From NCBI GenBank assembly GCA_015852425.1, contig JAAAIG010000952.1:1-13906 (forward strand): a DNA stretch of 13,906 nt. Reading direction: 5' to 3'. A program made the position numbers and the translations under genes. Each line of letters begins with the position of its first letter. Within the stretch, counting starts at the first letter, position 1. The stretch comes from Gryganskiella cystojenkinii (lineage: Eukaryota; Mortierellomycota; Mortierellomycetes; Mortierellales; Mortierellaceae). The notes beneath the pieces were generated by a model. The model did not search any database, was not told the DNA's origin, and saw only the letters and a program-made list of their open reading frames with translations. Below are positions 1-8,809 of the stretch, piece by piece.

Positions 1-2184
1 TACCGAGCTTGGTCAACATCTCAGAGTGAACAGGGTTCAAGAGCTGCTCAAAGGCCTCTGGCGAGGTCTTGATGTTGGGGAGACCACGACGCTCGGCCTC
101 GTGGATCCAGGCCTCAGAGTAACCATCACCCTCGAAGCGGACAGCCTTGGTCACGGCAATGAACTTTTTGATGACAGAGATCTTGTCGGCATCGGAGGGG
201 TAAGGACGATCACCCATCTGCTCACGAAGGGCGGCGGTGACATCCTGAAGAGCAGAGGCAACAGCGGCGTTCAAGATGGTGACGGGGAAAGCGGGGGACT
301 GCTTAGAGCCGACAGCACGGAACTCAAACTTGTTACCGGTGAAGGCAAAAGGAGAGGTACGGTTACGATCGGTCAAATCACGGGAGATGCTGGGGAGCGA
401 GGCAACCTTGACATCCAAGGCGGTACCACCGAGCTTGATAGTCTGCAACTCGGGAACGGAGAAGTTCTTGATGGGGCGACCTTCCTCAATCGAGTTCAAA
501 ACCTCGGTCAAGTGCTCACCCAAGAAGACAGAAACAATCATGGGAGGAGCCTCGCAAGCACCGAGACGATGTTCGTTCGAGGAAGAAGCGATGGAAGTAC
601 GCAAGAGACCACCGTGGCTCTGGACAGCGTGAAGGACAGCGACCAAGACGAGCAAGAAGCGGTAGTTGGTCTCGGGCTTAACAGTGGGGTCCAACAAGTT
701 CTCGCCACGGTCGGTGGACATGGACCAGTTGCAGTGCTTGCCAGATCCGTTGACACCCTTGAAGGGCTTCTCGTGGTAAAGAACCTTGAGCTTGTTCTTA
801 TGAGCGACCTTGGAGAGGACATCCATAGTCAACAAGTTGTGATCAACGGCCAAGGAAGCCTCCTCAAAGATAGGGGCCAACTCGAACTGCTGGGGCGCAA
901 CCTCGTTGTGGCGGGTCTTGACGGGGACACCAAGACGGAACAACTCGAGCTCAGCCTCAGACATGGTGGCAAGAACCTTGGAGGGGATACGACCGAAATA
1001 GTGGTCATCCATCTGCTGATGCTTGGGGGGCAAGTTACCGACCAAAGTACGACCGGTGTGCTTGAGATCGGGGCGGAGAGAGTAAAGGGAGCGGTCGACC
1101 AAGAAGTACTCCTGCTCGGTACCCAAGGTGGTGAAGACGTGGGAGGTACGGGGCTGGGCACCGACGGGGACGGGGTCGATCAAGTTCAAGAGCTCACAGG
1201 CAGATTTGGCAATGGCCGAAGTGGAACGGAGGAGGACGGTCTTCTCGTCGAGAGCGTCACCGTTGTACGAGATGAAGACGGAGGGGATGTAAAGGACTGA
1301 GGTGCCGTGGGGACCCTCCTGAATGAACATGGGCGAGGTAGTGTCCCAGACGGTGTAACCGCGGGCCTCGAAGGTGGTGCGCATACCTCCGGAGGGGAAA
1401 GAGGACGCATCGGGCTCGGCCTGGAGCAACTGCGATCCGGAGAAGGCATCGATAGCGGTAACCTGGCAGATGATTAAAGTAAATAAAATATGATTAGACT
1501 CCCAAAATAAAATAATTTTGTTTTTCTTTGGAGGCAGATGTGTGAATCATCACCACGCAGTCGTATATCGTATATCGTTATCGTAGTTTGCCACCAAATG
1601 GATCAAGGCCCTCGTTTGTGTTTCTGATATCCTTTTCTCGTCCCTGAGGTTTTCCTTTGGTCGATCCTGATGGTCTTTCTCTACATGACCCATGTCCCTG
1701 AATTGATCTACTCCTGTTCCTGTATATCCATCCAATCTTTCGTCAAAACGACTTTTTTACATTTGTTTCTTCTCCCTCTCACTCTCTTTCTTTCTGTTGT
1801 TTTCCTTACCTCCTCGCCGTTGGCAGAAAAGCTAGACTTTAATGACAAGAAGGCATCATGCTTCTCGGCAGTGGTACCGGTCTGAGGCTGGAACCAGTGA
1901 GTGAAATGGGTGGCACCGCGATCCATGGCCCAGATACGAACGGCATGAGCAATGGCATCTGCAGTCGACTTGTCCAGCGACTGACGACCACGCATCTGCT
2001 TCAAGAACGAGGCATAGGCAGGCTTGGGGAGGGCCTTGGCAATCTGCTGGAGATGGAAAACATTCTCACCAAAGAGCTCGGAGGTATAGACGGGCTTGCC
2101 ATCGGCCTTGCGGGGGTAAGAGATGGAGCGGGTGGGACGGTTGATGTTGTCCTGGAGGGATTCGATACGGGCCTGGTTCGACAT
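1..2184 (-). CDS. Glutamine synthetase type III (GSIII), 3' end cut by window edge
   Basis: ATP-dependent ligation of ammonia to glutamate to give glutamine, expected in the cytosol. Model: exon 1 2184-1810, intron 1809-1463 (GTAAGG...CCAG, phase 0), exon 2 1462-1, giving 612 residues before the edge. GSIII proteins usually run to about 700 or more, so roughly 100 C-terminal residues are missing. GSIII-specific stretches are plain: RGATHFTHWFQPQTGTTAEKH (about 90-109), EPDASSFPSGG (141-151), GTEQEYFLVD (239-248; acidic active-site residues E241 and E243), TRHNEVAPQQFELAP (308-322), HEKPFKGVNGSGKHCNWS (355-372, fitting the glutamine synthetase ATP-binding signature) and NEHRLGACEAPP (422-432). 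As I recall the family, the last motif usually reads GxNEAPP; here Cys428 takes the Asn place. The first ATG of the expected transcript is at 2184; no earlier ATG lies between it and the TATA box. Most fungi rely on GSII, so the subtype is notable. Subtype call is firm. Confidence 0.96.
1463..1809 (-). other. Long intron of the glutamine synthetase gene
   Basis: The frame is open on both sides and the family alignment is continuous only if 1809-1463 is removed (donor GAG|GTAAGG, acceptor CTGCCAG|GTT). At 347 nt it is two to four times longer than every other intron in the window. The coding-strand reading is purine-rich at its 5' end and AT-rich near the acceptor. It contains a short imperfect tandem repeat of ATATCGT-type units at 1561-1584. 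No conserved exon or structured RNA was recognised in it. Confidence 0.85.
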
Positions 2185-2240
2185 GATTGATATTATATAT
2201 GTACAGATGGAGGGGGGGGTGGAGATGGGGTATACAGAAA

Positions 2241-2260
2241 GAGAGAGAGAGAGAGAGAGA
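2241..2260. repeat. (GA)10 / (TC)10 dinucleotide tract in the 5' leader of glutamine synthetase
   Basis: Ten perfect GA units on the plus strand, so TC on the coding strand, about 57-76 nt upstream of the glutamine synthetase ATG. Pyrimidine-rich leaders are common near fungal transcription starts. The tract is also a likely length-variable microsatellite. Confidence 0.95.
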
Positions 2261-2336
2261 TAAAACAAGAAAGAAAGAAGGTAGAAAAGTAAGAAAGTAA
2301 AAAAGTAAGAGAGGTAAAAAGGGAAATCTCCGCTCT

Positions 2337-2344
2337 TATTTATA
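2337..2344 (-). promoter_or_regulatory. TATA box for glutamine synthetase
   Basis: TATAAATA on the minus strand, about 153 nt upstream of the ATG. A start site roughly 30 nt downstream (near 2310) would give a leader of about 125 nt, mostly pyrimidine-rich and containing the (TC)10 tract. It is the clearest TATA element in the window. No transcript evidence is available. Confidence 0.6.
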
Positions 2345-3284
2345 CCACCTCAAAAATGGGCAACTTCGGAGCAACATTTTACTATTTTTCGCACGCGAGT
2401 TGTGTGTCCGAGGGCAACAAACTTTGATGAGCTTTGTTCTGTCACATGCTGGACAATTCCCATGTAAAAGAACAGTCACTTATCCTTCAAAAAGAAAGTT
2501 TTATCTTTTTCACTGCCCGTTGACTCTTCACTTTTTTTTTGGCTTTTGAGATTCCGATAGGGAACTTTGGTTCCTGTGATCCATTACAAAAAAAGGGTTT
2601 TCTATTCACTTTATCGTCTATTCTTCACCGGCCTGATAGACCATTTGTCTCCTTCTCTGATAGGGAACAACAACCTTGTCCTCTTGGCTCGCCTTGTGAT
2701 GAACCTCAGCCAGCGGCCTGGACCTCCTCGCTCAATCCATGTTTTTTTTGTTGATTTGTTTGATTTTTTGTTTGTTCGACGCCTTCCTACCGCATCCCGA
2801 GACCCTGAAATGCCTTCTCTTTGTCCCTCCGAGTCGCCGTCATTCGCGACCATATCCGGGTGCCTCCCTCTTTCACTTTGCAATGGCCTTCGACCCATGT
2901 CTATCGACATCGATTCCGATGATCAAGTTGAAAGGGTGCAACGACCATAGCTGTCAGACAAATGAAAACTGCACCATGCTTGTATCAAGATCATGTCAAA
3001 ATTCGCTATGTCGTTTGATGGTGTCAGCCATTTTTCGCTGCAGCTGCAATCGAAACGCAATCGAGCCCAGAAACCCGATAGGAATCGCCCTTATCGCCCC
3101 CGCATTTTTCTGGTTGCCGTTTTGGGAAGAGACTTTTTTTTTGAAACTCAGTCCAACTTTTTGTTTTTTTTTGTTTTTTTGTGCAGGGACAAGACACTTC
3201 TTTCTGCCTCGTCGGATGGATTCTTTCTAGGCAGATCAGATCCTAGTCCACGGATGGTGGAGATTCATATTATTTTTATGTTTT
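2345..3284. other. Intergenic region without a convincing gene
   Basis: About 0.94 kb between the glutamine synthetase promoter and the CENP-I stop codon. Several short open frames exist on both strands (for example 2611-2910 minus and 2739-3230 plus), but they overlap one another, match no family I recognise and consist of low-complexity or Phe/Arg-rich sequence. Long T tracts occur near 2531-2540, 3136-3145 and 3165-3180; the last is followed by GTGCAG, which looks like a 3' splice site but has no matching upstream exon. Further HGATAR motifs lie at 2901-2906 (minus), 3076-3081 (plus) and 3091-3096 (minus). The left half probably holds upstream regulatory DNA of glutamine synthetase and the right end the 3' UTR of CENP-I. 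Confidence 0.6.
2501..2663. promoter_or_regulatory. Cluster of GATA-factor (HGATAR) motifs upstream of glutamine synthetase
   Basis: Five HGATAR matches fall in 163 bp: 2501-2506 (minus, AGATAA), 2555-2560 (CGATAG), 2611-2616 (minus, CGATAA), 2634-2639 (TGATAG) and 2658-2663 (TGATAG). A GGATAAG core lies just outside at 2479-2485 (minus). In fungi, AreA/Nit2/Gln3-type GATA factors switch on nitrogen-assimilation genes, so placement about 320-480 nt upstream of a glutamine synthetase ATG makes functional sense. The motif is short and chance matches are common; binding is an inference. Confidence 0.45.
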
Positions 3285-6200
3285 CTAACTTTTTGGACTC
3301 GCTGTCGTAGTCTCGCTTATTTGAAGTTGACTCTGCATCTGTTGTTGAAGCTGTTGATCTCTTTGCTCGCGTTGCTTCTCTTGGGACTGAAGTTTGCGTT
3401 GCAACAGATTCGTGATGCAGTCAAACAAAAAGATTGAGATTCCTTCGTACCCACACGCTTCCAGGTGATCGAGATATTGGATCCTGTACTCGTCAAACGA
3501 CATGTTCAGTCCACCCTTCACCGCCATGTCCTTGAGCGCTGGCGAGGACGCAGGAGCCTTGAGTCGCTTCTCTGGCGGTACGTGATCTCGATCTTCTAGG
3601 GACTGTTAGATCAAGGGGAGATAGAGAGTGCATCAATAAACCATAACAAACACAACAGCCAGACAGGTATACAGCGAAAAAAAAGAAGATCGGCAGAAAC
3701 AATCCTGTACTCACCTTCAAAAATCGTGCAGAGTATCCTGAGAGCGCAATAGAATGCGTAATGGACACCATGTTATTGACACTCAATCCACCATCCACAC
3801 ATATTTTCTTTGTTCGCTGCAGAGTTGATCTAAAATGAACATGGCAGATAACGGCAGTCAGATTAGAACGAGTTTCTCCCTCCCTCCCTCTTCTCTCTCT
3901 GTCATTGTTATCCAGCTACGGAGCTTGACATTGTTTTTAACGTTTTCAACTTACTGGTCAATCATGAACCCTTGCGCATTTTTATCCGACTTGTTAAAAG
4001 CCCGGTTTCTCCACAAGAAATTGCAGATATCCATCACAAAACTGTTAAAAACGACGACATAGTCTCGACTGTAACCCGGTACTTCTATTGCTGGGGGTAG
4101 CGTGGAAGGGTCCAAATCTGCGTCATCCTGTCCATTCGTCAACGTTGCCCGGACCATTTGCTCATACTGTAATTGTTGTTCCTGTTCAAAGGCCTCAAAA
4201 GCTTGTTTGTACTGATAAACGATCCCACAGATTCTCGATACGGCCATTCCTGAGGTTGAAAGAAAAGAGCGATAGACAATCGCCGAGTCCGGAATAACAA
4301 CGGCTAATGGCAAGTTATAGGTTCCTGTGAGAGACGAAACAAGATCAAAGAACGAAAGGACGCCGTGCTGCACTGCCAGATGGTCCGATTCGATTTCCAA
4401 GGCCACGCCGGAAATGCTATCTACATGTCGAATAAAGGCCCGAATCGTCTGGACATAGTCTACATTGGGCTTGAGATTTGAGAATAAGCGTCGTCTATAG
4501 GTCATCAAAAAAAACATTGTCAGTCAGTTGCCCGTGGATGATACGATGCTCAGATCATGTAAAAGTTTACTTACAATGCTTCCAGGCCTTGCTTGGGCAG
4601 GCGAGGATCTTTTCCTAACCGAAGATAATCCTTCCAGCGGAACTGGGCCCAGCGTTGCAAGAGTCGAGAATAGCAAAGAATGAGCTCGCCCTATAAAAAT
4701 AAACGTCAAGAATGTTAATCGCGTACATGATGTTCACAGCCGCATTCTCAACATACACCCTACATACCTTCCACACCGGTCCCATAAGGTAAAAAACTCC
4801 GTGCAATGGCTGCAAAATATGAACATAAAGATCTATCAATGGAAAATTATGTTAGCAAGTTGAGAGCGTTTTTGTTTTCAATATTGTACGCAATCGCTTA
4901 TTATTCAGACATGTACCTTCATAGCTTCGAGGCCTCAGGTATGTCAATAGCGCCATGATATCCTTCTGGTGATCAATGCCGTTCCACACTCGAAGATAAG
5001 GGACTAAAAAGTTCTCCATGACAGGTAGCAAGTCCTATAAAACAGAATACATTGATACCCTTAGTCCAAATTCAGATTTGTTGCATTTCGCGCGCTGGGT
5101 TGCATGGACAAAACTGCGGTAGTTCCGGGGAGTACCTTGATCATCATGGTAACATCGACCACGCGACCGAGGATTGATGAGAACCTCGCTTTTGTAGCAG
5201 CAGTTTGTTCTTTCCAGTACCAGAGATCCATGAGCTCCTGTCCCAGCCAGTAACTGATTCTCTCCACGATTGAGTGCGAAGGCTGAAGACAAAGAACATG
5301 TTGAAGCAGGCGATTCGAGAGGACAGATGAGAGCTGATCCGGCAGTGTAAGGGTATCGATATGGTCAACAAGCGAGTCCAGCGAGATGATTTGTGACAGC
5401 GGTAACGATTTGTCCTATTTTATTTTATTTTGTGAGCGAAGAGAGAACAGTAATTAGCGTTTGTTTCGATATCATACTCCATGGCAATGTATAAACTCAG
5501 TCGACTTACATCGGCCCCTTTCCTGTAAATGGAGAATGCGTCGGGTATAGAACTGTGGGACAGTTTTTGACGCTTTGCCTATAAGAAAACATAAACGCCT
5601 GTTAACATCATCTGATCAGCCAGGAGGCACAGCGTTTCCTCATGGATAAAACAATGCATACCCCGTTCCTCACGATCGGGTCCTTCGATCCGTTCATCAA
5701 GGCGACATGCTCTTGTTCTGCGAGATAGCTCCATCTATCCTGCAAAACCAAGATGCTATCAGCCATATTTTGATCTGGACACTTAAAGATCGTCTGGGTC
5801 GCCAAGGTGAGTGGGGTCAAGATCAGGTCTGGAAAGTAAGATTTATAGACGTGCAACAATCCCACTAGCGCAGGCTCCTTCCCTACTGTCGCTTGAAGAT
5901 CCAGCCTATTGAACGTTGGTGTACAAGAATAGAAGTTGGTTGATTAGAAGGTGTGTCCATTATCCTCCTACGCAAGACATCAAACATCTCCTAGACTCAA
6001 CTCACAGTTTCCGAATCCTGAACGGCTTAACGTCTTCCCGTTTTGTAAGATAGTAGAGTAGATGACAGAGTGGTACTCTAATTGCAGGACGAGAGTTTTC
6101 GTAATGATCAGTACTCGTTCAATTAACAATGGCTTCGACATATGGTTACTGATTTGAATCGTCTCAAGATCTCGCCAGTACCTCAAAGTCTCGTAGGTCA

Positions 6201-7065
6201 GGTAATGAAAGACGACACCGTAGAGCTGTTGGAGTTTTGTCCGACTGTCAAAGAGATCGAATACTAAAATCACCCATCGAAGCAAGGCGGCCTAATCGTA
6301 TTCCAGAGTATTCCAGATAACAGAAGTATGGTTTTAGAAAATATGAACCACAAACTAGTGACTTCAAACGATCGAATCGAGATATTCACCTGGCTTGGAT
6401 AGCTGAGGCTTCTCCCGAGACTGCCCACAACTTTGACACCACACATCTCTGGTACGTGTTGGCGAGGTAAAAGAAGTTTCACCATTCTCCTGGCTGTCGT
6501 GTCATCTATTGTTTTGCGTTAAGAGTGTGTTTTGCTTGTCAGTTTTGTTTTTGTCTCGTCTTTCAACTTTTTTTTTGTACAGATTCAAAGCTCAAAACCT
6601 GTTGCTTGTTGTCCTTTGCTCCCGATCTCTTACCGAGTTTCCCTGTGAGGATAATATCCAGCATCTGTATCAATTGTTCAGGGGAGAGTCCAAAGTGTTG
6701 ACTAAGTGATTCCAGCGACGTGTATCCTCGCATTACAGCAGCCTTGCCTCCACGAACGCCCGCGTCTATGACCAGAAAAAAAAAGAGTAGAGTTCAGTAT
6801 CAATGATCTTGCTATTGTTCCTCGATGCAAATCATTAATCCGTCTTTGAAGTTGAATTACTTCGGCTGACTCGGTCCAAGGCATTCTCAATGCTTTCGTC
6901 CGCCTCTTCCAGAGTGAGTTCCGTGATGGCCTTGTTTATCGTGTCGGGTTCAGGACTCTCTATTTGTTTAAAGAACACGAATGAAAAGAGGATTCAATGA
7001 ACTGCACCCGTGGTGCCGTGTTCCTTCCTATCTTGGATCGCTTTCTGTCTACCTGACGCCATCAT
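3285..7065 (-). CDS. CENPI: Inner kinetochore protein CENP-I / Mis6 / Ctf3 family
   Basis: Subunit of the constitutive centromere-associated network (CENP-H/I/K/M module), acting at centromeric chromatin in chromosome segregation. Fifteen exons: 7065-7053, 6959-6861, 6765-6634, 6505-6390, 6291-6182, 6077-6006, 5905-5662, 5578-5510, 5414-5136, 5034-4917, 4832-4768, 4690-4575, 4494-3955, 3829-3715, 3602-3285; all phases close to give 801 aa (human about 756, Mis6 about 672). Introns are 77-128 nt; 13 of 14 acceptors are TAG. Family landmarks: HFGLSPEQLIQMLDIILTGKL near 62-81, AALLRWVILVFDLFDSRTKLQQLYG from 121, PLCHLLYYLTKRE then DVKPFRIRKLLDLQ (159-185), LVGLLHVYKSYFPDL, and DQLSSVLSNRLLQHVL within exon 9. 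The C-terminus (about 761-801) is a Gln-rich probable coiled coil. The 13-nt first exon with its GTAGAC donor is the least certain part. Assignment rests on recalled CENP-I conservation. Confidence 0.92.
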
Positions 7066-7358
7066 GAATTATGATTTTTAAGTCGTTAAAGCCGCGTCCA
7101 GCGCCGAGAGAACGTTAATGTGGTCAAAGAAAGAGATGGGTCGTTTGTGACAAAAAAAGCGCATCAAATGAAAACAATCGTAGAGCCAGTTAATCCTCAA
7201 ATCTCGAACGCGCTCGATGCACGTGACTCTTTCCTCGGCTCAAGACTCGCCTCGAACCCTTTCGAGAAAGGGTACTTTTGAGTGACTACATTGGATCTCG
7301 TCCTCTTTCTCCACACTTTTTTTCTCCATTCCGCAAACCACCAAATACCATTACCACC
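7066..7358. promoter_or_regulatory. Divergent promoter region between CENP-I and the BtuF-like gene
   Basis: 293 bp separate the two start codons. There is no clear TATA box. Visible motifs: a palindromic E-box CACGTG at 7220-7225, which on the minus strand extends to GTCACGTG (7227-7220), a full match to the RTCACRTG site of Cbf1-type bHLH factors; and two ACGCG cores (7093-7097 minus, 7208-7212 plus) resembling the MluI cell-cycle-box core. The side nearest the BtuF-like gene (7300-7358) is pyrimidine-rich and then has CACC directly before the ATG, a favourable start context. Motif function is inferred. Confidence 0.5.
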
Positions 7359-8677
7359 ATGGAGCGCATCGTTAGTCTCTTACCCTCAGCTGCTGAAATT
7401 GTACGTTTCTCTCTCGGACGAGCTTAATTGTTTCAATGGACCTCTCTTGGGGTTCCGACCCTTGTGTCACCCTTCTTTCAGGCACCAAAAAATGCTGGGA
7501 AAAAAAAGATAACAGAGTGCTTATGTAAACTTCTCCAACGTTCCTTCTTCGTTTCTAGATCTGCCTTGTCGGAGGCCAGCCTGAGATGGTTGCCAGGAGT
7601 CATGAAGGTAAAATATCTCGCCCCAATCAACACTCGATCTGTCAGCCCTGCCTAACATTTTTTTACACTGAACCATTCCGGTGTCTGCTATCATATCCAG
7701 CATGACTCTTAAATTAAACCACAGTTAATCTCTTTCTTCACGCCTAGATGATTTTCCCTCCACGATCCGGCATCTGCCCATCCTGACCGAGGCCAAGACC
7801 CATTTCACCACTTCGGCCGATGTTGATCGTCAGGTCTCTGAGGCTCTCTCGTCTGGCAACAGTCTTTACGAACTCGATGTCGAACAACTCAAGGCTCTCA
7901 GACCTACCGTCATTGTTACCCAGGACCTCTGTAACGTCTGTTCCATCGACTTGGTCTCGGTGCAGCGGGTTGCCAGCAAGATGAACCCCCGTCCCGAGAT
8001 CGTGACCCTTAACCCAACTTCGGTTCATGAGGTCATGGAGAGTATCACGACGGTTGGAGAGGCCATTGGTCATGCCGAGGGTGCAGCCAAGATTCGTGCT
8101 CAGTTGGAGGGGAGGATTCAAAAATGCAAGGACACCGTGAAGGAGATCAAAACCAAAACACCAGATTATAAGCCCAAGAAAGTCATGTTCTTTGAATGGA
8201 CGGATCCCATCTACCCTGCTGGACACTGGACACCCGAGATGATCGAGTTTGCAGGTGGTGTTCATCCCATCAACGGGCCTGGCATCCCATCGTGAGTGTA
8301 CACTCGAATCCATTTTCCGAGTCTTTTCTCGTTGTGAAATGCACAAACGATAAGCTAACCTATTCCCGTCTACTCATGGTTTCTTTAGCGTACGTGTACC
8401 CATCGAGTCTGTTGCGGCGACTGAACCCGACGTACTCATCATCTGCCCCTGCGGATTGGATATGGCCGCGACACGCAAGGAGTACGACCTTTTAATGGAG
8501 AAGGAATGGTTTCAGGACCTGGCCAACAAAGCCACGACAGTCGCCCTCGTCGATGGTAACCAAATGTTCAACCGCAGCGGTCCTCGTCTGGTCGAGTGCA
8601 CAGAGTGGCTCGTTATGTTGCTACATGATCGCCCTGAATTCGAACCCGTGGACTTTCCCTGGGAGAGAGTCAAGTAG
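7359..8677 (+). CDS. Leaderless Fe3+/vitamin B12 periplasmic-binding-protein-like (BtuF-type) protein
   Basis: Exons 7359-7400, 7559-7607, 7748-8291 and 8389-8677; introns of 158, 140 and 97 nt; phases 0, 1 and 2 close to give 307 aa. It starts directly with MERIVSLLPSAAEI, the first strand of the fold, so no signal peptide or lipobox is present and a cytosolic location is likely. Then come VARSHEDDFP (about 26-35), TVIVTQDLCNVCSID in the N-lobe, a long charged helix about 105-150 that should bridge the lobes, and FEWTDPIYPAGHWTPEMIEFAGG, a stretch I associate with soluble bacterial cobalamin-binding-like proteins of this superfamily. The C-lobe has EPDVLIICPCGLDMAAT, and VECTEWLVMLLHDRPEF closes it. 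In bacteria such proteins deliver B12 or siderophores to ABC importers. A fungal cytosolic version would need another role; substrate and function are unknown. No transporter gene is adjacent. Confidence 0.85.
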
Positions 8678-8689
8678 GCTATTCGAACA

Positions 8690-8695
8690 AATAAA
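8690..8695 (+). terminator. Poly(A) signal of the BtuF-like gene
   Basis: AATAAA 13 nt after the stop codon, followed by A/T-rich sequence with T runs. It lies in the 132-bp gap shared with the convergent ORC4 gene, so the two 3' UTRs probably abut or overlap. Confidence 0.6.
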
Positions 8696-8803
8696 ACATC
8701 TTTATCGTTAAAACAATCAAGAAAATTAAGGGCATCAAAAGCCACAAAAGAGTCGGAATGCTATCGCCATACACTCCAAAAGGTCTTTTGTTTAATTAGT
8801 TGT

Positions 8804-8809
8804 TTTATT
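8804..8809 (-). terminator. Possible poly(A) signal of ORC4
   Basis: AATAAA on the minus strand begins immediately after the TAA stop of ORC4 (8812-8810). If used, it would give a very short 3' UTR of a few tens of nucleotides. No second canonical AATAAA was noted in the gap. Confidence 0.4.

Noticed and set aside
26..1300. A 424-codon open frame on the plus strand
   Set aside because: It lies exactly antisense to glutamine synthetase exon 2, whose product matches GSIII throughout. The antisense frame is open because of codon bias and gives a Gly/Val/Leu-rich sequence with no recognisable domain.
2185..2268. In-frame N-terminal extension of glutamine synthetase into the (TC)n leader
   Set aside because: The upstream frame is open, but its apparent start at 2268 is TTG, not ATG; the first ATG is at 2184 and suits the family N-terminus.
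2539..3310. Several overlapping open frames of 71-163 codons in the intergenic region
   Set aside because: They overlap on both strands, lack recognisable motifs, run through T tracts, and have no credible splice partners.
7744..8346. A 200-codon open frame on the minus strand
   Set aside because: It is antisense to exon 3 of the BtuF-like gene and crosses the exon/intron boundary; no family resemblance was seen.
7359..8677. Bacterial contamination as the source of the BtuF-like gene
   Set aside because: The gene is interrupted by three introns with standard splice signals and sits between CENP-I and ORC4 on the same continuous sequence.
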